Positions 54,279 to 64,000 of a stretch of DNA of 64,000 nt are shown in pieces. The notes under the pieces were generated by a model. The model was given only the letters and a program-made list of their open reading frames with translations. It searched no databases and had not been told where the DNA came from. Positions within the stretch are counted from its first letter, which is position 1. Each line of letters starts with the position of its first letter. The stretch is from Haematobia irritans (taxonomy: Eukaryota > Arthropoda > Insecta > Diptera > Muscidae), in the NCBI RefSeq assembly GCF_050003625.1, contig NC_134400.1, forward strand, positions 46,427,096 through 46,491,095. The letters run 5' to 3'. The position numbers were made by a program, and so were the translations under genes.

Positions 54279-54839
54279 TAGAGGTGTGCACGTGACACGA
54301 AATTGTCGTGACTCACGAAAATTTTCGTGCGTGAGTCGTGAGTCACGCTCATGACAACAGCGTGAGTATGCGTGAGCGTGATTAACAAACCAAAATGTCG
54401 TGCGTGAGCGTGAGTCACGAAAATAATATCTTCGTGAGTGTGCCTGAGTAAAGAATTACACTCACGAAAATATTCCTGCTCACCAACATAAAACGCTTAA
54501 GAGTTAAATTCAATTACAATTTTAGTGACACCTGGGATGTTAAGAGTTTAATAACACTCTCGATTTTAATAATTCTCATGTTTTCAAACACTTCGGTAAG
54601 GTAAATTAATCATAAAATTATTCGTGAGTCACAATATTTTTCGTGAGTCACGATATTTTTCGTGAGTCACGGTATTTTTCGTGAGTCACGACGTTTTCGT
54701 GCGTGAGTGTGCGCGAGTACAAATTTTCTTTTCGTGAGTTTGCGTGAGCGTGAGTCCTACCAAAAAATATCGTGCGTGAGTATGATTTTTCAGTCGTGAG
54801 TGTGCGTGAGCGTAAACTATTACTCACGTGCACATCTCT
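54279..54839. mobile_element. hAT-type MITE, copy 2 (inverse of copy 1)
   Basis: Ends TAGAGGTGTGCACGTGA and inverse AGAGATGTGCACGTGA. The 8-bp duplication GTTTATAC lies at 54271-54278 and 54840-54847. The interior is the reverse complement of 23995-24547, with the shared core TTCCTGCTCACCAACATAAA. Confidence 0.9.
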
Positions 54840-54880
54840 GTTTATACATTCAAGGAGTGGTTTTATAAAATTTAGTTTAA

Positions 54881-56833
54881 ACAAGTATATACGGCCGTAA
54901 GTTCGCTCAGGCCAAATCTTATGTACCCTCCACCATTGATAGCCTAGAAACTTCTAATATTGTCATCCACAATCGAATTACTTGGGTTGTGGTAATACTT
55001 ACCGATGTAAAGGTATTTTAAAACTTGTTAACATCGTCTTCTGAATTCTAAGTTAGGTGGTATATATTAGACAAAAAAGGCAGATTAAATACTACCCAGC
55101 AAAAACTCTCATTACCAGGTAATCTTGTAGGTAAGCCTATTTAAAAATTAATAACCACTTATTATTTGGCATCGCTTCGGATTACATTTACATACGCATG
55201 TCCTAGGAGGAAAGTACTTCTCCCCAGGCATACTTTCGGCCATAAAATAAGTAGTGCATTTAAAGCATATAATCACCTAATATGTAATGACTTATTCGTA
55301 GATACACCAAAGCTAGCAAAATAGCCACTTATTGTCTCAGGAAACCAAATCTCGAAAATATTGATTTCTATCGCCGATTACAATGGATCAAAGTATGGCG
55401 AGTGGTGCTGTAATAGGAGAACTACATGAATAGAAATAGAATATTTATAAATAAACAAAAAATCTAATAAATAATCTAAATAAGATTACACTCAAATTAA
55501 TGTCGCACTTAAAATAGAAATAAATGTAGGTTGTTTAAGGGAGTTGGATTCGTGAATTACGTTATAATATATCCAATAGCCAGTTCACATAAGGTTCGAA
55601 ATCTACTAAAAGTGGATTTTAAGTCTCTTTTTTATAAGGCAAATGGCATTTGAAATTTAGTTTAAGCGCATTTTGGAAGTGTAATGTCAATGAGGTTAAG
55701 AAAGCATTTATTTAAAACATAATATGATAATGTCATTAAACATTATGTTGAAATTATTATGAAATATTTGTGATAAAAAATTCTTAACGGAAAAATTTTC
55801 AGAATTACCGTTACATTACATATTCTTTTTGATTTTTTATGTAAGTGCTCGATTATGTGAATAATTATATTAACTACAACTGCCTAAAAATTTGAGAATA
55901 ACAATTCGAAAATTACCGAGAAGTATTTATTTTTGTCATTACAAGTTATTTATTATAACTCGCCGCAATGTAATGCAACGTGTAATGACAGCTTTACTCC
56001 TGGTAATGTCAATTGCAATGAGATGTGGTTACCAAGTTTTTACTGGGTACAAATAACTACGAACCAATATGAACTTTTGCGCGATAACTAGAGAACTAGA
56101 ATTACAATATGGGGGATTTTGTGTCATTGGGGATCGGCTTATCTGTGGGCTATATATAACAATAGACCGATATAGAACAAGTTTGGCATAGTAGTTCGTG
56201 GCCATATACTAGCACAATGTACCAAATTTCAACCGGATCGCAAAAATTTTGCTCCTCCAAGAGGCTCCGGAGGTCGAATCTGGGGATCGATTTATATGGG
56301 GGCTATATATAATTATGGACCGATATGGATCAATTTTTGCATGGTTTTTAGAAACCATACGCTACCATCATGTAACAAATTTCAACCGGATCGCAAGAAT
56401 TTTGCTCCTCCAAGAGGCTCCGGAGGTCAAATCTGGGGATCGGTTTATATGGGGGCTATATATAATTATGGACCCATATGGACCAATTTTTGTATGGCTA
56501 TCGGAGACCATATGCTACCACCATGTAACAAATATCAATCGGATCGGATGAAATTTGCTCCTCCAAGAGCCTCCGGAGGTCAAATCTGGGGATCGGTTTA
56601 TATGGGGGCTATACGTAAAAGTGGTCCGATATGGCCCATTTACAATACCATCTGACCTACATCAATAACAACTACTTATGCTAAGTTTCAAGTCGATAAC
56701 TTGTTTCGTTCGGAAGTTAGCGTGATTTCAACAGACGGACATATAATAAATATACTTTATGGGGTCTTAGAGCAATATTTCGATGTGTTACAAACGGAAT
56801 GACAACGTTAATATACCCCCATTCTATGAGTAT
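54881..56833 (-). mobile_element. Family A element, copy 11, with nested MITE
   Basis: Left end ACAAGTATATACGGCCGTAA, 3' block to 55092, then the MITE 55095-56047, then four 153-bp units and the 5' block. The GTCY tract is nearly lost (GACGGACATATAATAAA) and the 5' subterminal repeat is broken at 56821-56833. Confidence 0.8.
55095..56047. mobile_element. TA-flanked MITE, 953 bp
   Basis: Ends CCCAGCAAAAACTCTCATTA and inverse CCCAGTAAAAACTTGGTAAC, with TA on each side. Family A reads continuously across the site (ACTACAAATAA), confirming insertion with TA duplication. No coding. Confidence 0.75.
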
Positions 56834-56871
56834 AGTTCTTAAACATTCATACAGCCTGACATGACAAATTT

Positions 56872-57057
56872 TATTCTATAGACAATTTTGTCAAAATTTT
56901 ATTTCTATGGAAAACTTTGTCAATATTTTTTTTTCTTCGGAAAATTTTATTTCTTTAGAAAATGTTGTCATAATTTTATTTATATAGAAAATGTTGTCAA
57001 AATTTTATTTCTATAGAAAATTTTGTCAAAGTTTAATTTCTATAGGAAATTTTGTCC
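56872..57057. repeat. 29-bp minisatellite array
   Basis: About six units of TTTCTATAGAAAATTTTGTC type. It borders the Penelope-like remnant, and another array (57838-58190) lies on its other side. Confidence 0.8.
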
Positions 57058-57061
57058 ACAT

Positions 57062-57585
57062 TAAAGAGCTGGAACATAAGAAGGATAACTGGTACAAACC
57101 CATGACCTACGTCGATGGATTCTCAGAACGTTTTTTTCGAATCGGATGTATATAAGGACAAGACAAGATTCAAATTGCATCACTCACGTCGAGAACAGTA
57201 AAGGAATTATTCAGCAACACAAAGTCGAAAATAAAGAGTCAGGACATGAGTAATATAGAGTACAAAATTAAATGTAATGTGGACAAGTCCAACATATGCC
57301 CAATGACATATGTTGGCACTACAATGACCAAACTTAAGACAGGACTTTCGTCACATAAATAAATCAGACCTTAAAGCTATAGACAAGTCGGTAGAGCAAA
57401 AAACAGCACCGGCAGCTCACTGTGCTACAACAGGACACAAGTCCAATTTCACATATGTCGAGATACTTGCTGAAGAGAATAATCATAGGCGTAGATACAC
57501 TCTTGAGATGCTTAATATAATATATAATGAATTTCAAAACAGACACGGAAGAATGCGCGAGAATGTATCGTCAAACGAAGCTTAG
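57062..57585 (+). pseudogene. Penelope-like retroelement C-terminus with GIY-YIG endonuclease
   Basis: The frame reads KELEHKKDNWYKPMTYVDGF, later ELFSNTKSKIKSQDMSNIEY, KIKCNVDKSNICPMTYVGTT, then TKLKTGLSSHK. Y.IKC...C.MTYVGTT.T.LK...SHK is the GIY-YIG-type endonuclease core of Penelope-like elements. A 4-bp duplication (ATAA, about 57357) creates a stop. The other frame continues SDLKAIDKSVEQKTAPAAHC, then EILAEENNHRRRYTLEMLNI and ends at 57583-57585. The RT domain is absent; the copy starts within the linker, so it is 5'-truncated. Downstream GGTTATTAGCACTAACCGAA is probably 3' UTR. Confidence 0.8.
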
Positions 57586-57837
57586 TGTATGATGACTTTC
57601 ACAACGAACAGCAGCACACGAACTCACGTTAGTTATTTTTAATAAATTATATCTCAAATAATATTTTTGATTTGTGAACATTAAATGTAATTTAATTTTT
57701 GTATTTTATGTAGATACAAAATCCCAGAAGATGGTTATTAGCACTAACCGAAATATTGGAATTAATATATTAAAACAAATCAATAATCGATTGTTTCTAT
57801 GACCTAAAGCCGAACAATATTAGTAATCAGAACATTT
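57586..57837 (+). other. Probable 3' UTR of the Penelope-like remnant
   Basis: Noncoding AT-rich sequence following the endonuclease stop, including TTAATATATTAAAACAAATC. The exact 3' end is not visible. Confidence 0.4.
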
Positions 57838-58190
57838 CATTTTTATAGAAAAGTTTCGTTTTTACGGAAAAATTTGTCAAAATTTTATTTTTATACAAAA
57901 ATGTTGTCAAAATTTTATTTTTATATACAAATTTTGTTAAAATTTTATTTCACAGATTTTTTTTTTTAATTTTATTTGTATAGAAAATTTTGTAAAAATT
58001 TTATTTTGTTTTGAAAATATTATTTTTATAGAAAGTTTTGTCAAAATTTTATTTTTATAGACAATTTTGTCAAAATTTTATTTTTATAGAAAATTTTGTC
58101 AAAATTTTATTTTTATACAAAATGTTGTCAAAGTTTTATTTTTATAGAAAAATTTGTCATAATTAAATGTTTAAAGAAAATTTTGTCACC
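57838..58190. repeat. 29-bp minisatellite array (TTTTTATAGAAA variant)
   Basis: About eleven units, mostly with TTATTTTTATAGAAAATTTTG, a variant in which TTTCTATAG has become TTTTTATAG. It ends at a family A fragment. Confidence 0.8.
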
Positions 58191-58540
58191 CTTTTTTTTG
58201 GGTCGTGGTGATATTCTGAGTCGATCTGAGCATGTTCGTCCGTCTGTTGAAATCACGCAAACTTCCGAACGAAACAAGCTATCGACTTGAAACTTGGCAC
58301 AAGTAGTTGTTATTGATGTAGGTCGGATGGTATTGCAAATGGGCCATATCGGTCCACTTTTACGTATAACCCCCATATGAACGGACCCCCAAATTTGGCT
58401 TGCGGGTCATCTAAGAGAAGCAAATTTCATTCGATCCGGCTGAAATTTGGTACATGGTGTTAGTATATGGTCTCTAACTACCATGCAAAAATTGGTCCAC
58501 ATCGGTCCATAATTATATATAGCCCCCATATAAACCGATT
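58191..58540 (+). mobile_element. Family A fragment, copy 12
   Basis: Starts at GGGTCGTGGTGATATTCTGA (5' subterminal repeat missing), GTCY tract reduced to GTTCGTCCGTCTG, about two units. It shares the variants GCGGGTCATCTAAGAG and TCTCTAACTACCATGC with copy 13, so the two are recent sisters. Confidence 0.75.
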
Positions 58541-59152
58541 AATTATTTTATTAATTATTTTGCAAAATATACCAAAAGAAGAATTGTACGAATCTACAAA
58601 ACAGTAAAACATCTACCAGGTAGTATTCTATCGACACCACCAGCAGTGCTGCCCCAGAGTCGATGTAGTTATGTCCTTTTGTCTATTAATACATGTTTGT
58701 GATCAAAGTCTAGGTCGCACACAAAAATATTGTTTTCTCCCCACACATAAAATGGTTGGTGAAATCAGATACAAAATATATGCGACAAACATTTTACATA
58801 AACACCGTCCTCTAGGAGGTGATCATATTCCCTATCTGGGTGGGTCGACGAAGGAAAAAGTTTCACTACGACACTTTTGAAATCTAGGATAGAGAGTACA
58901 ATTAACAATTTCGAAATGTGTACCAAATTTAGTAAAAATCGGTTCACATTTAGACAAATCCACATTAATTTTTATAGATAGAAATTCGCATTAAATTTTC
59001 CTGCTTCTAACAACGCTTTGTGAAAATCTAAGTGTTTGATACAATCTTTGGATTACCAAAGATTTTCTAAAAGAATTTATAACTCAATTTCATATCCAAA
59101 GTTAAGGGTATTTAGTTTCGACCTGGTCATACCTAGAAATGTTTTTCCTTTT

Positions 59153-60172
59153 TATACCCTCCACCATAGGATGGCGGTATATTAACTTTGTCATTCCGTT
59201 TGTAACACATCGAAATATTGCTCTAAGACCCCATAAAGTATATATATTCTGGGTCGTGGTGAAATTCTGAGTCGATCTGAGCATGTAGTAGTTGTTATTG
59301 ATGTAGGTCGGATGGTATTGCAAATGGGCCATATCGGTCCACTTTTACGTATAGCCCCCATATAAACGGACCCCCAAATTTGGCTTGCGGGTCATCTAAG
59401 AGAAGCAAATTTCATCCGATCCGGCTGAAATTTGGTACATGGTGTTAGTATATGGTCTCTAACTACCATGCAAAAATTGGTCCGCATCGGTCCATAATTA
59501 TATATAGCCCCCATATAAACCGATCCCCCGATTTGGCTTGCGGAGCCTCTAAGAGAAGCAAATTTCATCCGATCCTGCTGAAATTTGGTACATAGTGTTA
59601 GTATATGACCATACAAAAATTGGTCCGAACCGATCAACCGATCACCAGATTTGACCTCCGGAACCTCTTGGAAGACCAAAATTCATCTGATTCAGTTGAA
59701 GTTTGGTACGTGGTGTTAATATATGGTATCCAACAACCATGTAGGAATTGGTTCATATCAGTCCATAATCATATACAGCCCCCATATAAACCGATCCCGA
59801 GATTTGGTTTTGGAGCCTTTTGGAGGAGCAATTTTCAGTTTAAATTTGGTACATTGTGCTAGTATATGACCGTTAACAACCATGCCTAACTAGGACCATA
59901 TCGGTCTATAGTTATATATAGCCCTCAGATAAATCGATCCCCAATCACACATTATAATTATTTGTAGACTTACCTATACATAACCTTTTTGTCTAATATA
60001 TACCACGTATGGACTAACTCACAATTTAGAAAACGATGTTAAGAAGTTTTAAGATACCACAACCCAAGTAATTCGATTGTGGATGACAGTCTTTCGTAGA
60101 AGTTTCTACGCAATCCATGGTGGAGGGTACATAAGATTCGGCCTGGCCGAACTTACGGCCGTATATACTTGT
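59153..60172 (+). mobile_element. Family A element, copy 13
   Basis: 5' TATACCCTCCACCATAGG, but the GTCY tract and adjoining sequence are deleted: GAGCATG joins TAGTAGTTGTTATTG. About five units, no 29-bp array, intact 3' end with ATGGTGGAGGGTA and TATATACTTGT. Confidence 0.85.
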
Positions 60173-60886
60173 TTTTATATAGAAAAAAATTGTCAATATT
60201 TTATATTATTTTTTAAAAATTTAATTTTTAATATATCAAATTTCATTTGTATAGAAAAAAAGTACCCCAACCTCTTAGTTGGAGAGTAATATTTTGCAAA
60301 ATATACCAAAAGAAGAATTGTACGAATCTACAAAACAGTAAAACATCTACCAGGTAGTATTCTATCGACAGCACCAGCAGTGCTGCCCCAGAGTCGATGT
60401 AGTTATGTCCTTTTGTCTATTAATACATGTTTGTGATCAAAGTCTAGGTCGCACACAAAAATATTGTTTTCTCCCCACACATAAACTGGTTGGTGAAATC
60501 AGATACAAAATATATGCGACAAACATTTTACATATTCACCGTCCTCTAGGAGGTGATCATATTCCCTATCTGGGTGGGTCGACGAAGGAAAAAGTTTCAC
60601 TACGACACTTTTGAAATCTAGGATAGGGAGTACAATTAACAATTTCGAAATGTGTACCTAATTTAGTAAAAATCGGTTCACATTTAGACAAATCCACATT
60701 AATTTTTATAGACAGAAATTCGCATTAAATTTTCCTGCTTCTAACAACGCTTTGTGAAAATCTAAGTGTTTGATACAATCTTTGGATTACCAAAGATTTT
60801 CTAAAAGAATTTATAACTCAATTTCATATCCAAAGTTAAGGGTATTTAGTTTCGACCTGGTCATACCTAGAAATGTTTTTCCTTTT

Positions 60887-61901
60887 TATACCCTCCACCA
60901 TAGGATGGGGGGTATATTAACTTTGTCATTCCGTTTGTAACACATCGAAATATTGCTCTAAGACCCCATAAAGTATATATATTCTGGGTCGTGGTGAAAT
61001 TCTAAGTCGATCTGAGCATGTCCGTCCGTCCGTCTGTTGAAATCACGCTAACTTCCGAACGAAACAAGCTATCGACTTGACACTTGTCACAAGTAGTTGT
61101 TATTGATGTAGGTCAGATGGTATTGCAAATGGGCCATATCGGTCCACTTTTACGTATAGCCCCCATATAAACGGACCCCCAAATTTGGCTTGCGAGGCCT
61201 CTAAGAGAAGCAAATTTCATACGATCCGGCTGAAATTTGGTGCATGGTGCTAGCATATGGTCTCTAACAACCATGCAAAAATTGGTCCACATCGGCCCAT
61301 AATTATATATAGCCCCCATATAAACCGATCCCCCGATTTGACTTGCAGAGCCTCTAAGAGAAACAATTTTCATCCGATCCGGCTGAAATTTGGTACATGG
61401 TGTTAGTATATGGTCTCTAACAACCATGCAAAAATTGGTCCACATCGGTCCATAATTATATATAGCCCCCATATAAACCGATCCCCCGATTTGGCTTGCG
61501 GAGCCTCTAAGAGAAGCAAATTTCATCCGATCCGGCTGAAATATCGTACATGGTGTTAGTATGTGGTCTCTAACAACCATGCAAAAATTGGTCCATATCG
61601 GTCCATAATTATATATAGCCCCATATAAACCTATCACCAGATTTGACCTCCAGATTTGAAAATTCTTCCCATTCGGTTGAAATTTGGTACGTGATAATAA
61701 TATATAGCTCCCATATAAACCGATCCCCAGATTTGACCTCCGGTGCCTTTTGGAGGAGCAAAATTCATCCTATCTGGTTGAAATTTGGTACGTGGTGGTA
61801 GTATATGATATTCAAGTCTTTAGTCTTTCGTAGAAGTTTCTACGCAATCCATGGTGGAGGGTACATAAGATTCGGCCTGGCCGAACTTACGGCCGTATTG
61901 T
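60887..61901 (+). mobile_element. Family A element, copy 14
   Basis: Same start as copy 13 but with GTCCGTCCGTCTG retained. Four units, a deletion in the last units, and the 3' end truncated inside the terminus (GGCCGTATTGTTT). Confidence 0.85.
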
Positions 61902-62707
61902 TTCGCCTTATTTTCATAATGAATGGGCTTATGGGGAAATGAGAATAAAGCAAAATAAGAATGGACAACACCAAACAAATAAAAGAACAACAAATCCCAA
62001 AAATCATTAATAATGACTTTTTTCGGTTGGTTTTTACGACCATCTTTAATTTTTTCCCATTTTCCGTTTTTCAATGGCCCTTGATTTCCCTGAATGCCTT
62101 TTTGTTGTTTTTTTTTTTTTTGTTTTTGAGAAAATCATTGGACTAGAACTCATTTGTTTGCCATTTATGTTCTGTTTGTAGTATTTTCGCTTGCTGGTAC
62201 TCTCTCTCTCTCGTGTCATTCAACACGGTGACCAATATTATGCCATTACAAAATAGAGTAGTGTTAAATGTTTCCGTTTCCGCTTGAAAACATTTGGTTT
62301 AATGTTTTCATTTGTCGATCCTGTTTGTTATTTTATGCCTGTGTTATTATTAATGGCCATAATTGATGGGGTTTTCAATAATAAATTTAATTTATTGTAG
62401 ATAAACGATAGCGGTTGAACGTATTTTTTAAATTGGATTCTTTTAAAGTTTTTTTTTTCTCTAGATTAAATTATTGATAATAATAATGAAAGATGGCATA
62501 TAACAAACGAATTACTAAAAAAGAGAGATAAGTGAGTCGGGAGCGGTCAACTATATGATATTCTATTTTTTCCCACATGCATTCATACACACAAACATTA
62601 TCTTAACAATATATTTTGTATATATTGTAGACACAAGAGGGTATTAATTTGATATAAAATGACTGGAAATTTCATCTGAATATGGCGAATATGTTAGTAT
62701 TAATTTT
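61902..62707. other. AT-rich spacer, nothing recognised
   Basis: Simple runs (T12 near 62109, CTCTCTCTCTC near 62202) and no gene-like frame. Possibly unique sequence. Confidence 0.35.
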
Positions 62708-64000
62708 TATACCCTCAACCATAGGTTGGGGGTATATTAACTTTGTCATTCCGTTTGTAACACATCGAAATATTGTTATAAGACCCCATAAAGTATATAT
62801 ATTCTGGGTCGTGGTGAAATTCTGAGTCAATCTAGACATGTCCGTCCGTCCGTCTGTTGAAATCACGCAAACTTCCGAACGAAACAAGCTATCGACTTGA
62901 AACTTGGCATAAGTAGTTGTTTTTGATGTAGGTCGGATGGTATTGCAAATGGGCCATATCGGACCACTTTTACGTATAGCCCCCATATAAACCGACCCCC
63001 AGATTTGGCTTACGGAGCTTCTTAGAGAAGCAAATTTCATACGATCCGGTTGAAATTTGATACGTTGTGTACGTATATGGTCTCTAACATCCATGCAAAA
63101 ATTCCCCTCCCCAGATTTGACCTCCGGAGCCTCTTGGAAGAGCAAACTTCATCCAATCGAACAACCATGCAAAAATTGGTCCATATGGATCCATAATTAT
63201 ATAGGTTAGGTTAGGTGGCAGTCCGATGTATCAGGTTCACTTAGACTATTCAGTCCATTGTGATACCACATTGGTGAACTTCTCTCTTATCACTGAGTGC
63301 TGCCCGATTCCATATTAAGCTCAATGACAAGGGACCTCCTTTTTATAGCCGAGTCCGAACGGCGTTCCACATTGCAGTGAAACCACTTAGAGAAGCTTTG
63401 AAACCCTCAGAAATGTCACCAGCATTACTGAGGTGAGATAATCCACCACTGAAAAACTTTTTGGTGTTCGGTCGTAGCAGGAATCGAACCCACGACCTTG
63501 TGTATGCAAGGCGGGCATGCTAACCATTGCACCACGGTGGCTCCCATAATTATATATAGCCCCCATATAAATCGATCCCCAAATTTGACCTCCGGAACAT
63601 CGTGGAGAAGCAAAATTCATCGATTCGGTTGAAATTTGGTACATTGCGCTAGTAACAATCATGCCAAAATTGGTCATATCTGTCTATAATTATATATAGC
63701 CGATCCCCAATCACACAAAAATTCGTCCATATCGAATCATAATCATGGTTGCCACTGGAGCCAAAAATAATCTACCTAAATTTTATTTCTATAGAAAATT
63801 TTGCCAAAATTTTATTTCTATAGAAAATTTTGTCAAAATTTTAGTTCTATAGAAAATTTTGTCGAAATATTAGTTCTATAGAAAATTTTGTCAAAATTTT
63901 ATTTCTATAGAAAATTTTGTCAAAATTTTATTTCTATAGAAAATTTTTCCAAAATTTTATTTCTATAGAAAATTTTGTCAAAATTTTATTTCTATAGAAA
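62708..64000 (+). mobile_element. Family A element, copy 15 (3' end beyond window)
   Basis: 5' TATACCCTCAACCATAGG, GTCCGTCCGTCTG, three units, a SINE inserted at 63203-63543, then TTGCCACTGGAGCCAAAAATA and a 29-bp array running to the window edge. Confidence 0.85.
63203..63543 (-). mobile_element. Full-length tRNA-derived SINE, 341 bp
   Basis: Reading on the minus strand from 63543: a tRNA-like head GGAGCCACCGTGGTGCAATG with A-box TGGTGCAATGGTTAGC and B-box GGTTCGATTCC, as needed for RNA polymerase III transcription from an internal promoter. Then a unique body (GTTTCACTGCAATGTGGAAC, CTATAAAAAGGAGGTCC), then a tail with GTGGTATCACAATGGACTG and a (TAACC)n-like end. Target duplication CCATAATTATAT at 63191-63202 and 63544-63555 within family A. 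The tail matches the LINE 3' UTR at 6990-7119. Noncoding; depends on a partner LINE for mobility. Confidence 0.9.

Larger units (their letters stand above)
58556..61901. repeat. Tandem segmental duplication, 1.73-kb offset
   Basis: 58556-59152 and 60290-60886 match with about seven differences in 600 bp, and the family A copies that follow (59153 and 60887) begin at the same relative position (offset 1734). The duplicated spacer holds no gene; a hairpin ATCTTTGG-ATTA-CCAAAGAT lies in both. The second unit diverges in the later part of the family A copy. Confidence 0.85.

Noticed and set aside
63462..63543. tRNA gene on the minus strand
   Set aside because: A and B boxes are present, but it is the head of a 341-bp SINE with target duplications; the acceptor stem does not close.

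Overview
This window looks like repeat-dense intergenic DNA from a dipteran genome, most plausibly a calyptrate (muscid-type) fly. I found no intact host protein gene, rRNA or ordinary tRNA gene. The organism is inferred from three things: a Himar1-like (irritans-subfamily) mariner, elements built like Drosophila DINE-1/mini-me with (GTCY)n tracts, and strongly AT-rich flanks. All functional names rest on motif recognition by eye; no database search was possible.

The dominant feature, about a third of the window at 16 loci, is here called family A. It is a non-autonomous, DINE-1/Helentron-like (HINE) rolling-circle element. Its 5' end has the subterminal repeat TACCCTCCACCAT, a (TA)n stretch and (GTCY)n. 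Its core is tandem 153-bp units. Near the 3' end come an inner minisatellite of 29-bp units in many copies, the inverse subterminal repeat ATGGTGGAGGGTA, two GC-rich hairpins and the terminus TATATACTTGT. A second, diverged family with the same plan and the same 153-bp unit is called family C (23.1-23.9, 43.3-45.8 and 47.1-48.1 kb). A canonical Helitron (TC...hairpin...CTAGT) lies at 25.9-27.9 kb.

Layout. 0-5 kb: family A copies around a decayed non-LTR retrotransposon (LINE). 6.1-9 kb: a LINE reverse transcriptase split by an internally deleted LINE and by a DD37E Tc1/mariner-type transposon. 9-11 kb: no recognisable feature. 11-18 kb: family A copies, an old repeat (family B) and a 300-bp perfect foldback. 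18-23 kb: a degenerate hammerhead ribozyme, a TA-flanked AT-rich element, a small Tc1-like MITE and a TTAA-flanked piggyBac-like element. 23-28 kb: family C, mariner with a nested hAT-type MITE, and the Helitron. 28-34 kb: family B, minisatellite arrays and a hAT-like remnant. 34-40 kb: two family A copies facing each other. 40.3-42 kb: a long 29-bp array. 43-50 kb: family C with a second DD37E copy, a Helitron fragment and tandem or chimeric rolling-circle copies. 50.7-51.4 kb: a well-formed hammerhead ribozyme in an element carrying a piggyBac-type MITE, which itself carries a LINE tail. 51.5-57.6 kb: a TA-flanked element, a hAT-type MITE, family A with a nested MITE and a Penelope-like GIY-YIG remnant. 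58-62 kb: a recent 1.7-kb tandem duplication. 62.7-64 kb: a further family A copy with an intact tRNA-derived SINE.

The recurring theme is nested mobile DNA with readable target-site duplications. The strongest second-look items are the hammerhead ribozyme, the shared 3' tail of the SINE and the LINE (a likely parasite-host pair), the 153-bp unit length kept in two diverged rolling-circle families, and the perfect 136-bp-arm palindrome.
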